Positions 35,249-43,229 of a stretch of DNA of 64,000 bases are shown here, piece after piece. This DNA is from Terrisporobacter petrolearius (GTDB lineage Bacteria > Bacillota > Clostridia > Peptostreptococcales > Peptostreptococcaceae). Position 1 is the stretch's first letter; the number at the start of each line of letters is the position of its first letter. The notes under the pieces were generated by a model that was not told where the DNA came from, did not search any database, and saw nothing but the letters and a program-made list of their open reading frames with translations. Where the stretch lies: positions 1 through 64,000 of the forward strand of contig NZ_JAHZMO010000007.1 of NCBI RefSeq assembly GCF_020748185.1, read 5' to 3'. The position numbers were made by a program, and so were the translations under genes.

Positions 35249-35647
35249 TTGAAAAAGACAATTAAAGTGGTTGCTGCCATAATAGAAAACGAAAATAATG
35301 AAATATTATGCGCTCTTAGATCTCCAGAAATGACTCTTCCCAACCAATGGGAGTTTCCTGGTGGAAAAGTTGAAAAAGGAGAATCTTTATTTGAAGCTAT
35401 AGAAAGAGAAATAAAGGAAGAGTTAAGCTGTACAGTAGAAGCTGTTGATGAGTTTGACGAGAATACTCATGAATATGAAAAAGTTATAGTAAATCTTATA
35501 GGAATTAAGTGTAAATTAGTAAAAGGTACTCCTGTGGCTAGAGAACATTCTAAGCTGGTTTATCTTAAAAAAGAAAATCTAAATTCCTTAGTATGGGCTC
35601 CTGCTGATGTGCCTATTGTGGAAAATCTTATAAAGTCAAAGCATTAA
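35249..35647 (+). CDS. Nudix hydrolase (MutT/8-oxo-dGTPase-like)
   Basis: A 132-residue MutT-like pyrophosphohydrolase. The Nudix box runs GGKVEKGESLFEAIEREIKE then EL at residues ~38-59 with all metal-binding glutamates. The early VVAAIIENENNEILCALR and the PNQWEFPGGK lead-in fit enzymes that clean 8-oxo-dGTP or modified cytidine nucleotides. The TTG start is set by GAGGTG 4-5 bp upstream; no ATG fits. The gene is flanked on both sides by ~245-bp direct repeats, the right copy starting at its stop codon. Confidence 0.88.
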   Translation: MKKTIKVVAAIIENENNEILCALRSPEMTLPNQWEFPGGKVEKGESLFEAIEREIKEELSCTVEAVDEFDENTHEYEKVIVNLIGIKCKLVKGTPVAREHSKLVYLKKENLNSLVWAPADVPIVENLIKSKH

Positions 35648-35894
35648 AATAATTTAACTTACTTTCAATAAGACGCTTTACAATTATATTAAAGTGTACT
35701 ACTATTTAATTATAAATAATAATTATATTATGAAAATATAAAAAAGTCAGAAGGCTTACACCTTCTGACTTTTTTGTTTTTTAACCCTTAGAAAAAGGTA
35801 GCTTTGTTTTATCATAAGAATTACAACTTACATAGTATTCTACTTTCCCCAAGTATGAATTATGTTATTAAAAGATGGCATTGCCATCTTTTTT
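35647..35894. repeat. ~245-bp direct repeat, right copy
   Basis: Second copy of the element at 34887-35131, again starting immediately after a stop codon (that of the Nudix gene). The first ~80 bp have diverged with many substitutions and small indels, while from TATTATGAAAATATAAAAAAG onward (hairpins and core) the copies are almost identical. It doubles as the Nudix terminator. Confidence 0.85.
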
Positions 35895-35963
35895 GTTTTA
35901 CATTTTTACATATTAGCTCTATTGACACCACCATATTATTTAATCTAGTATCTGGTGTTGGAT

Positions 35964-36569
35964 TTACTCCTTATTATTAGGCTTTCTTATCATGCAATAT
36001 TGTGTTAACTTTTCATATTGCTGCTTCTTTACTACTTCAAAACCAAAATGTTTGTATATATGAACATTCTGAGGATTTTGTGTTTCCAATGTGACCACTA
36101 TATTTTCTTTGTCTGCCTCTTCAAAAACACTTGTTATTATTTTTTTAGCTAGTCCTTTATTTCTATGTTTTTCATCCACAACTATTAGGTCTATATGTAT
36201 AAATTCACCTTTTACAAATTCATCTATCCATGCGGATGAATTGTTGTATATGGCTTTTCCAAATCTTATAAATTCCTTCATTGATATGTGCTTGGTCATT
36301 GATATAAGCTTTGTTGAGTATTTTATTAAGTTATATAGTTGGGTTGATTTTTTTATATTGTGCTTATTGTAGAATATGTATCCTATGGCCTGGGCATCTT
36401 TTGATGGTGATACTATGGTTCCTGTTGGGTACATATTTGTGTAGCAATAAAAAAATTCTTCCAGTGCTTTTAATCTTGTTTTGTCATTTGGCAGTATGTA
36501 AGTGTATAGTGTGTCATCATAAAATTCTTTTGCTAGTGTTTTTGATATCTGTCTTCTAGATATGCTCAA
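35964..36569 (-). CDS. GNAT-family N-acetyltransferase
   Basis: A ~201-residue acetyltransferase: FIHIDLIVVDEKHRNKGLAK is the acetyl-CoA binding motif A (R/Q-x-x-G-x-G/A as R-N-K-G-L-A), followed by VTLETQNPQNVHIYKHFGFE (motif B). N-terminal SRRQISKTLAKEFYDD is typical of a common bacillus/clostridium GNAT subgroup. Substrate is unknown. The TTG at 36569 has a poorly spaced AAGGA. A far better AAGGAG lies before in-frame ATT codons at 36593 and 36590, which would add the sequence ILYTEKD; translation from ATT is possible. Confidence 0.82.
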   Translation of the reverse strand: MSISRRQISKTLAKEFYDDTLYTYILPNDKTRLKALEEFFYCYTNMYPTGTIVSPSKDAQAIGYIFYNKHNIKKSTQLYNLIKYSTKLISMTKHISMKEFIRFGKAIYNNSSAWIDEFVKGEFIHIDLIVVDEKHRNKGLAKKIITSVFEEADKENIVVTLETQNPQNVHIYKHFGFEVVKKQQYEKLTQYCMIRKPNNKE

Positions 36570-36676
36570 ATCCTTTTCTGTATATAAAATAATTCCAACT
36601 CCTTATTGTGTTTTTAATTTCAATTGTATGGTAAAATACATTTTTTCTTGTTATTTGTATTGTAAAATATGATTTT

Positions 36677-36703
36677 AGGGTGGTATCTTTTTTGATACAC
36701 CCT
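36677..36703. terminator. Hairpin downstream of the LPD28-like gene
   Basis: AGGGTG-G-TATC pairs with GATA-CACCCT around TTTTTT. The A/T-tract on the minus side is short, so termination may be weak. The stem sequence resembles that of the LacI-gene terminator at 7280. Confidence 0.5.
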
Positions 36704-36775
36704 TGTATATTTTATTTTGAAGCATCTTATCAACCACTATATCATATGGGAACTTATTTGAAAATTATTATGATG

Positions 36776-37042
36776 TTATTTAAAACTGTAATTCTCTTCT
36801 ATATAAATACAGTCGTTGATATGTATATCTTCTTTTGTTATAAAATCACCACAATGATTTGCCCACACGAATTTTTCTAATGTGCAAAACCATTGGTCTC
36901 CTTCGTCACTGTGTCTTATGGAGTATTTATTGTACCCTTCTGGTATTGTGGATTTGTCAACTCTTAGGCTAGTAAATAGTCCTTCTATTCCACATATGGT
37001 AATGGGTTCAAATGCTATTTCTTTAAAATTAACTGGTTGCAT
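36776..37042 (-). CDS. Small LPD28-like protein
   Basis: An 88-residue protein: NFKEIAFEPITICGIEGLFT, RVDKSTIPEGYNKYSIRHSD and CTLEKFVWANHCGDFITKED. This resembles LPD28-domain proteins, small polypeptides found on plasmids, conjugative elements and as parts of large polyvalent proteins. Their function is unknown. GAGGAG lies 8 bp before the ATG. It follows the PLD-helicase gene by 27 bp and is likely in one transcript with it, at the edge of the defence island. Confidence 0.6.
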   Translation of the reverse strand: MQPVNFKEIAFEPITICGIEGLFTSLRVDKSTIPEGYNKYSIRHSDEGDQWFCTLEKFVWANHCGDFITKEDIHINDCIYIEENYSFK

Positions 37043-37069
37043 ATTAAATTCTCCTCATTTATGCCCATA

Positions 37070-39625
37070 TTATTTATTGTTAAATCTGTTTTTGTAATAC
37101 TCTTTAGTTCTAAAGTCTATGGCATCTTTCACATTCTTCACAAACTCATCCTTACTTAAATATTCTCTCAGCCCCTCATTTAAGCAAATCTTATCTCCTT
37201 TTATAGTGAAGAATTCACTACTACTCTTACACAAGAAGTGGACTGGATTTTTCCTAGCAAGATATACATATTCCTTTTTCCCCCAAGTCTTAAACTTAGC
37301 AGTAGACTTATCTTTCAACATATCTACCTTGTTTGATCCCTTATTATAAAAGCTGTCAAAACTTCTGTACAAGTCATCATCATCTATTTCCAACTTCATT
37401 TCACCATTATTGTAAAATGCTAAAATAACAGGAATTTTATAAGTTTTGCTCATACTAGTATTTTCTATAAATCTAATAAATTCATGGGCAAAGGTATCTA
37501 TTAAACAGCTTTTATCCTCATTGTTATCATTTAAAAACTTAGTATAATCCTTAAATATATTTATCTTTGATTTCTTCTTCATATTGTTGTATAAGTCATC
37601 ATCCATATAAGTAAACATCTCTACTCTGGAAGGTATATGACCTAAGTCTTCTTTTATTTTAAAATACTCAGCTACAATAAAATCTTCCAACTTTTCATTG
37701 GCTTTGTTCATTTTTTCAAAAATATCAACTAATCTAAAATCAAAATCTATAAAACAATCTTCTGGATAATCCTCTTCATTTGGTATAAATCCAGTAGTTT
37801 TAGTTATCTTCTTACTTACTCCAGTAAGTAAATATGGTACTAAATTTGCTTTTTTATAATTTCCTATAAAGTCTAAAACATTTAGATATTTTTTGTTTTT
37901 ATCTTTTCTAAGACCTCTACCTAGTTGCTGCAAAAATACCGTTGGTGATTCTGTAGGTCTTAGAAACATGACCATATCGATACTTTTAACATCCAAACCT
38001 TCGTTGAACATATCTACAGAGAAGATAACTTTTATTTCTTCATTTCTCAATTTACTAAGAGCTACGTTTCTCTCCTCGTTGTATTCGCCTTCACTGCCAC
38101 TATAAACAGCACAAGCACTTATTCCCTGTTCATTAAAATATTTTGCCATAAATTCAGCATGAGTCTTACTTGTGCAAAATCCTAAGGCGCTGGAAGACTT
38201 GTATTTTTTATAATGATTTAAAATTAACTCTGCCCTTTTATTTATGCTTAAAGCGTTTTCTAATTGCTTTTCATTGTATTTTCCATTTTTAAACTCCACT
38301 TCATCATAATCTACACTTTCATCATAAATTCCATAATATCTGAAAGGCACTAGCCAGCCTTTATCTATGGCTGTTTTTAATGTGGCCTCATAAACAGTGT
38401 TGTAGTCACATACACTAAATACATCATTATTGTCTAGTCTGTCTGGTGTGGCTGTTAATCCTAGCATAAATTTAGGCGTGAAGTAGTTTATTATATTTTG
38501 GTAGTTCTTAGATACAGCATGATGAAACTCATCTACTACAATATAGTCGAAATAATTTCTAGAGAAATACTCATCATTTAGATAATTTTCTTTTCCCAAA
38601 CTTTGTACAGATGCAAATACTATATCTTTGTCCCTATCTTTTGTGGAATTCATAAAAAATCCCATATTATATCCGTCTTCATTATAATTTGTTTTAGTTG
38701 TAGTTACCCCTTCTGCAACTTTAGTAACTACATCATATTTATTTTTAACTGTAGTTACCATGTCAAAATTCGAGGTAACCACATCTTCATTCTTACAAAA
38801 TTTATCTATTCTAACATTTTTAAAACTTTCATAAGCTTGTTTTAGTATTTCTTCTCTATGAGCTATAAATAAAACTCTTTTAAACTCCCTACTATCAAAG
38901 GCTGCCAGATAAGTTTTTCCTATTCCTGTTGCAGCCACTACTAGTGCTTTGTCGTTGCCTTCTTCTCTAGTTTTCTTCAGTTCATAAAGTGCTTCTATTT
39001 GAGCTCCCCTTGGCTCAAACAAACTAGTAATGTTGCTGTCTTCATCATAGGAGTAGTTTATTTTCTCTTTCTTATCTTCTATTTGAGCAAATACCTTTGG
39101 TCTTTTCCAAGTTTTTGAGTATCTTTCTAATTCTTCATCATTTACTATTATAGATTCATTTAAAAATAGATCTTCAAACATCATCTTAAAATAGTTGTAA
39201 TCCTCTTCACTGTTTTTCTTGTCTATCCTATAATTCCACTCAATGCCACTAGTTAGAGCTGATTTAGATAAATTAGATGATCCAATAAAAATTTCTCCAT
39301 CTTCATTGTTTTCAAATATGTATGCCTTTGGGTGAAAACTCCTCTTCGTGTCATTGTAAAATCTTAAATCCACCTTATCCCCTAAAATATCTTTTAATAA
39401 ATACAGTGCAGAAGGTTGAGTTATATTTAAATAGTTCCCTGCAAGAATTCTGATGGGAATATTTTTATCTTTAATTGCTTCCAAATCCTTTTGTATAAGT
39501 TTCACACCAGATTCCATAAGAAAGGATACTATTATATCTATGGAAGTGGCCGTGTGAAAGCTTTGTTGTATTCTTTTATATAAATGGTCGTCGTGACCTG
39601 TTACACAGTTGAAATTTAACCTCAT
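37070..39625 (-). CDS. PLD-nuclease/DEAD-helicase fusion (DUF3427-type), with internal repeat insertion
   Basis: 851 residues. N-terminal phospholipase-D-like nuclease domain with one HKD-type motif, SFHPKAYIF ... IGSSNLSKSAL (H98, K100). Superfamily II helicase follows: Walker A AATGIGKT (231-238), DEFHH box (365-369), TATP (391-394), QQLGRGLRK motif VI. The C-terminal part matches the DUF3427 arrangement. Between FIAHREEILKQAYESFKNV and MGFFMNSTKD about 48 extra residues (273-320) are inserted; they are built on the four-site DNA array at 38700-38782. Such proteins process nucleic acid and often sit in defence islands. The target is unknown. Confidence 0.85.
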   Translation of the reverse strand: MRLNFNCVTGHDDHLYKRIQQSFHTATSIDIIVSFLMESGVKLIQKDLEAIKDKNIPIRILAGNYLNITQPSALYLLKDILGDKVDLRFYNDTKRSFHPKAYIFENNEDGEIFIGSSNLSKSALTSGIEWNYRIDKKNSEEDYNYFKMMFEDLFLNESIIVNDEELERYSKTWKRPKVFAQIEDKKEKINYSYDEDSNITSLFEPRGAQIEALYELKKTREEGNDKALVVAATGIGKTYLAAFDSREFKRVLFIAHREEILKQAYESFKNVRIDKFCKNEDVVTSNFDMVTTVKNKYDVVTKVAEGVTTTKTNYNEDGYNMGFFMNSTKDRDKDIVFASVQSLGKENYLNDEYFSRNYFDYIVVDEFHHAVSKNYQNIINYFTPKFMLGLTATPDRLDNNDVFSVCDYNTVYEATLKTAIDKGWLVPFRYYGIYDESVDYDEVEFKNGKYNEKQLENALSINKRAELILNHYKKYKSSSALGFCTSKTHAEFMAKYFNEQGISACAVYSGSEGEYNEERNVALSKLRNEEIKVIFSVDMFNEGLDVKSIDMVMFLRPTESPTVFLQQLGRGLRKDKNKKYLNVLDFIGNYKKANLVPYLLTGVSKKITKTTGFIPNEEDYPEDCFIDFDFRLVDIFEKMNKANEKLEDFIVAEYFKIKEDLGHIPSRVEMFTYMDDDLYNNMKKKSKINIFKDYTKFLNDNNEDKSCLIDTFAHEFIRFIENTSMSKTYKIPVILAFYNNGEMKLEIDDDDLYRSFDSFYNKGSNKVDMLKDKSTAKFKTWGKKEYVYLARKNPVHFLCKSSSEFFTIKGDKICLNEGLREYLSKDEFVKNVKDAIDFRTKEYYKNRFNNK
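38700..38782. repeat. Four-site GTAGTTAC/GTARCTAC array inside the helicase gene
   Basis: Octamers GTAGTTAC (38700), GTAACTAC (38724), GTAGTTAC (38751) and GTAACCAC (38775) start 24, 27 and 24 bp apart, leaving 16, 19 and 16 bp of unrelated spacer. The same geometry occurs in the J-domain gene at 52202-52284. On the coding strand the sites read in the V-T-T frame here, but in the S-N-Y frame there. Confidence 0.75.
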
Positions 39626-39730
39626 TACTTGTCCCCTTTATTTTTTCTTATATGATATAGTTTATCATATTTTGACATTCTCTCTATGTGGTTTTATAAT
39701 TTTACTTATGATTATATTTGGAGGTTTGAT

Positions 39731-40039
39731 ATGAAAATTTACGATAAATTAGTTAGAGATAGGATTCCTGAGATTATTGAAAATAGTGGTAATCACTGTG
39801 AGGTTGAGGTTGTAAGTGATGAGGTTGCTTTGGAGTATTTGTATAAGAAACTTCAGGAGGAAGTTGATGAGCTTTTAGAGGATAAGAATCTTGAGGAGAT
39901 TGCTGATGTTGTTGAGGTTCTTTTTGCTATTGGTCGGAAGTATGGGTATAGCGAGGATGATATTTTGAATAGGATATCTGAGAAGAGGGTTAAGTCTGGT
40001 GGGTTTGAGGATAATATCGTTTTGAAGAAAACTTGGTAG
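39731..40039 (+). CDS. MazG-like/HisE-like nucleotide pyrophosphohydrolase
   Basis: A 102-residue all-alpha NTP pyrophosphohydrolase-type protein: KLVRDRIPEIIENSG at the start, then KKLQEEVDELLEDKNLEEIA (E-x-x-E) and ADVVEVLFAIG (E-x-x-D-like) metal motifs. It likely hydrolyses a non-canonical or signalling nucleotide. The ATG at 39731 is set by GGAGG 6 bp upstream. Codon use is unlike the neighbours: GAG, GTT, AAG and AGG dominate where the window normally uses GAA, AAA and AGA, suggesting recent transfer. It is the only plus-strand gene of the island. Confidence 0.8.
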   Translation: MKIYDKLVRDRIPEIIENSGNHCEVEVVSDEVALEYLYKKLQEEVDELLEDKNLEEIADVVEVLFAIGRKYGYSEDDILNRISEKRVKSGGFEDNIVLKKTW

Positions 40040-40055
40040 ATTATAATTTCTGTTC

Positions 40056-40108
40056 TTTGGAGACTGTAGGTAAATTTGTCTAAAACAAACTTACCTACAG
40101 TTTCCAAA
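40056..40108. terminator. 24-bp near-perfect hairpin, bidirectional terminator
   Basis: TTTGGAGACTGTAGGTAA and its continuation to 40079 pair with 40085-40108 (TTACCTACAGTTTCCAAA at the end) with only two mismatches and a 5-nt loop. It separates the MazG-like gene from the convergent endonuclease gene. It is longer and stronger than other terminators in the window. Confidence 0.75.
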
Positions 40109-40150
40109 CTTCTTCTATTTTTAGCTAATTTTAATATAAAATTCTATATA

Positions 40151-41488
40151 TTATTTATCTAATAATTCTAGTTCTTGAACTAACTCTGGTCTAAAATATG
40201 GGAGCTGTCTTCCATTAAGTCCTACATCATTCATTTTAGCTCTATTATCTAATTTAAATCTCTCATACGCTCCTGTTTCAGCAACAGTTATTTTAAAATG
40301 TTTATCATCTAGTTTAATTATTCTTAAACTATCAATACCTAGACTATCTAAATACTCCATAGTTACAACTTCTCTATTTTCAAGCCCCAATACATCTTTA
40401 AGTATCCATTCTCCAAGTGCCCCTTGCGGATTAGTTTGTAAACTTTTACCATTTTCTTGCTTTACTCTACCTCGTAGCACTCTTCCATCTGGCAAAATCA
40501 AATCAAAATCATTTAAATCCTTATCTTTAACATCATTATCATTTAAAGCATTAATTCCAAAGAATCTAGGAAAAATATGATGTACCCATATACTAATTCT
40601 AACTTCAATTTCATATTCTGGTCGTGGTGTATTACTTCCTTTATTCTTAGATTTTCCATGTCTTATATTCACGCCTGAACAATCTGAAACAAAAGGTCCT
40701 TCTTTTTTATCTTGGTAAAGTGGTAAAATTATTTCTTCATGAGACACCTCATAAGCATCTCCTTCGTCAGCAACTTTAAAGTTTTCATTAGATAAGTTTA
40801 TCATCCTAATAAGCTCAAATGGATCATCAAACTGCTCTATAGGAATTTGTTCTATTATCTCTCCATTGGAGGCATCAAACTCTTCAAGTAAAACACTTTT
40901 ACTTGTATAAAACTTATAATTGTGTAATTTATCTTTAAAAGTATAAGTTTTTCCATCACTTATAAGTTCAAGGCTCTCTATATCTATCAACTCATAAGGT
41001 GTTTCAATTATATTCATCACATCATTATCACGTGTCACATAATGATATACATCTCTGTCTGTTTTGTATAATCTTTTATCAAGCATTATACGTTCATTTC
41101 TTAATTCTGAAACCTTACGAATAACTTCATATGATTTCCCATTTTTTATAAGAGGTGCTAAAACCTCTGGTGCCAACTTATTAAATTCGGCCACCTTTTG
41201 ATATGTTTTATCTTTAGTATGAATCCATGTTTTAAGGCCGATTCCTACTCTATAATTTTTCCATGCACCAAGTGCATCGAAAGCACTATCTTTTCTAGTT
41301 AAATCTTCTACGTCAAATACCCTAGCAAAAAGTTGCTCGTGATTTCTATAATATAAATATGGTTTACGTGCATTTGCTCCTTCTTGATTATCTTTAAATA
41401 AACCACTAAGTGCTCCAAATATTTTTAAAAACTCTATGTATTCTTTTTTTTCTTTTTCAGAAAACTTATTCCAAATAATATTGGCCAT
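40151..41488 (-). CDS. Putative restriction endonuclease beside the cytosine methyltransferase
   Basis: 445 residues, family not firmly recognised. Residues ~65-90 read DSAFDALGAWKNYRVGIGLKTW, which has the look of a PD-(D/E)XK core variant (D ... x-G-x-K), and the C-terminal third (WVHHIFPRFFGIN ... FDLILPDGRVLRGRV ... GALGEWILKDVLGL) resembles domains seen in type II endonucleases encoded next to C5 methyltransferases. Function is inferred mainly from position, 116 bp downstream of the methyltransferase gene. A terminator lies between them, so it is transcribed separately. AGGGGG precedes the ATG by 9 bp. Confidence 0.6.
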   Translation of the reverse strand: MANIIWNKFSEKEKKEYIEFLKIFGALSGLFKDNQEGANARKPYLYYRNHEQLFARVFDVEDLTRKDSAFDALGAWKNYRVGIGLKTWIHTKDKTYQKVAEFNKLAPEVLAPLIKNGKSYEVIRKVSELRNERIMLDKRLYKTDRDVYHYVTRDNDVMNIIETPYELIDIESLELISDGKTYTFKDKLHNYKFYTSKSVLLEEFDASNGEIIEQIPIEQFDDPFELIRMINLSNENFKVADEGDAYEVSHEEIILPLYQDKKEGPFVSDCSGVNIRHGKSKNKGSNTPRPEYEIEVRISIWVHHIFPRFFGINALNDNDVKDKDLNDFDLILPDGRVLRGRVKQENGKSLQTNPQGALGEWILKDVLGLENREVVTMEYLDSLGIDSLRIIKLDDKHFKITVAETGAYERFKLDNRAKMNDVGLNGRQLPYFRPELVQELELLDK

Positions 41489-41568
41489 TATACTTCCCCC
41501 TATGTATTTATTATATATATTATCATAAACATTATATATTGACAGTTTATAACTACAATTAAAATAAA

Positions 41569-41592
41569 GGACAAAAGAATAAACTTTTGTCC
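41569..41592 (-). terminator. Terminator of the cytosine methyltransferase gene
   Basis: GGACAAAAG pairs with CTTTTGTCC around a 6-nt loop, with TTTATTTTAATT following on the minus strand. Confidence 0.78.
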
Positions 41593-41603
41593 CTAAACTA
41601 TTA

Positions 41604-42866
41604 CTATTTAGATTGTAGTGAATAAAACTTTTTAACTACATGTTTCTTTACTATTTTCAAATACTCTTCATCTGATATTATAGATAATTCATTATTTTCA
41701 ACAAATTTATTAACTTCACTTTCTTCCTCAAAATAAGATTGAACAAAACTTTCACCTTCATATCTACTCTTCATATCTACATATATAAGTGCATGCTTAT
41801 CTGATTCTGTAGCAACACATTCCTTATATTCAGCTTTCACCATATCTGTATCTATAGTTGCACATACTTCATCTTTTAATGTAGCTTTATCTAATGCATT
41901 TGCTATATTTTCAGCTATACGTTTTATAACAGGAACTACAACACTATTACCTGCTTGCTTATACAATTGACCATTTGAAATTTCTGGCAACTTAAAATCT
42001 TTTGGAAATCCTTGAACATTAAAAGTTTCCCTTGGAGTTAATTTTCTTATTCCATAATCAGATAAAATAAGAGGTACATTATGACCTCCAGTTCCCATAT
42101 TAGCTGTTAAAGTAGGAACTACCCCACTTTTATTTTCTCTTACGTATTGTCTTCTCCATTGATACACTGAATTTTGAGATGTAATAGTCTCTTCAAGTTT
42201 ATCGTAGAAATTTTGTATACCATCTTTGTAGTAATATCTATCTTCTACTTTTGCATTAAAATCTATTACAGTATCTAATCCATTAGTTAATTCTATCTCT
42301 TTAGGAAATTCAAAGTTATCAAAAGCAGTTTTATCAAGGAACCCAACTATATATATACGTTCTCTATTTTGAGGTATATTCCCATGATCTTTTCCATTCA
42401 TAACTTTCCATTTTATAAAGTAATTATTTAAAGTTAAAGCTTCTCTAATTACTTTAAATGTATTTCCTTCTCCATGTGTAACCATATTTTTAACATTCTC
42501 TATAAATATAACTTTAGGATTGTGATGAGTTATAATTCTTAATAATTCAAAGAATAAATCTCCTCTCTCATCATCAAATCCCTTCCTATATCCTGCTATT
42601 GAAAAAGCTTGGCACGGAAATCCACCTACTATTATGTCCGTACTTGGTACTTCCTCAGCCTTAACTTCATGTATGTCTCTTCTATCTAATTTAACATTAG
42701 GAAAATTAATTGATATTGTTTCCTGTGCATTTTTATCAAATTCATTAATGTAAACAGAACTAAACTTGTTAGCTTGTTCAAATCCTAAGTCTATACCACC
42801 AACTCCACCAAAGAAACTTGCTACAGTATAATTTGTGGTATTTATAACTTCTTTATTGTAAGTCAT
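41604..42866 (-). CDS. DNA (cytosine-5-)-methyltransferase
   Basis: A 420-residue type II C5 methyltransferase with motifs in order: I SFFGGVGGIDLGFE, IV GGFPCQAFS (catalytic Cys85), VI FIENVKN, VIII QNRERIYIVGF, and X QAGNSVVVPVIKRIA. The target recognition region lies between about residues 195 and 290. About 100 residues follow motif X, more than in minimal enzymes. It modifies the host site recognised by the neighbouring endonuclease-like gene, or protects against the GHKL/Z1 operon upstream. Own promoter: TATAAT at 42951-42956. AGGGAGG lies 7 bp before the ATG. Confidence 0.93.
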   Translation of the reverse strand: MTYNKEVINTTNYTVASFFGGVGGIDLGFEQANKFSSVYINEFDKNAQETISINFPNVKLDRRDIHEVKAEEVPSTDIIVGGFPCQAFSIAGYRKGFDDERGDLFFELLRIITHHNPKVIFIENVKNMVTHGEGNTFKVIREALTLNNYFIKWKVMNGKDHGNIPQNRERIYIVGFLDKTAFDNFEFPKEIELTNGLDTVIDFNAKVEDRYYYKDGIQNFYDKLEETITSQNSVYQWRRQYVRENKSGVVPTLTANMGTGGHNVPLILSDYGIRKLTPRETFNVQGFPKDFKLPEISNGQLYKQAGNSVVVPVIKRIAENIANALDKATLKDEVCATIDTDMVKAEYKECVATESDKHALIYVDMKSRYEGESFVQSYFEEESEVNKFVENNELSIISDEEYLKIVKKHVVKKFYSLQSK

Positions 42867-43198
42867 AAATTGTATATCCTCCCTTATTGCTATGCGTTTT
42901 TATGCCTTTAATTAAAGTTTGTCCGAATATAAAATTCTATATCATTTTTTATTATACCACACTAAAACAAACATTGCTGCATTTTTAACAAAGTTATTTT
43001 TTTAACAACTATTCTATATTTAACTTTTCCAAATAACATGTTTTCCTTTATTAGAATGTTAATCCTTACATTTTTCTTTACTACATATATTATACAAATC
43101 AATTTTTTCCTCTTTTATTAACCATATTAAAAGTTTATTTACTATCTCACCCTAGTTATTTGTAAAGTTAGTAGGTTACTATACCTAATACATATAAT
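42867..43198. other. Methyltransferase upstream region
   Basis: This 330-bp AT-rich gap separates the methyltransferase gene from the GHKL/Z1 operon. On the minus strand TATAAT (complement of 42951-42956) with TGTG just upstream looks like an extended -10; no convincing -35 is seen. I see no small controller gene and no other structured element. Confidence 0.4.
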
Positions 43199-43229
43199 AA
43201 AGAAGCTATCAAATTGATAGCTTCTTTTT
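43199..43229 (-). terminator. Terminator of the GHKL/Z1 defence operon
   Basis: AAGAAGCTATCAA pairs with TTGATAGCTTCTT (13 bp) with almost no loop and A/T tracts on both sides. It overlaps the last codon of the fifth gene. Confidence 0.85.

Noticed and set aside
38700-38782. Four-site array as a CRISPR or ordinary protein repeat
   Set aside because: Octamers are too short and vary in orientation for CRISPR, and the protein sequences at the two loci differ, so it is not a shared peptide repeat.
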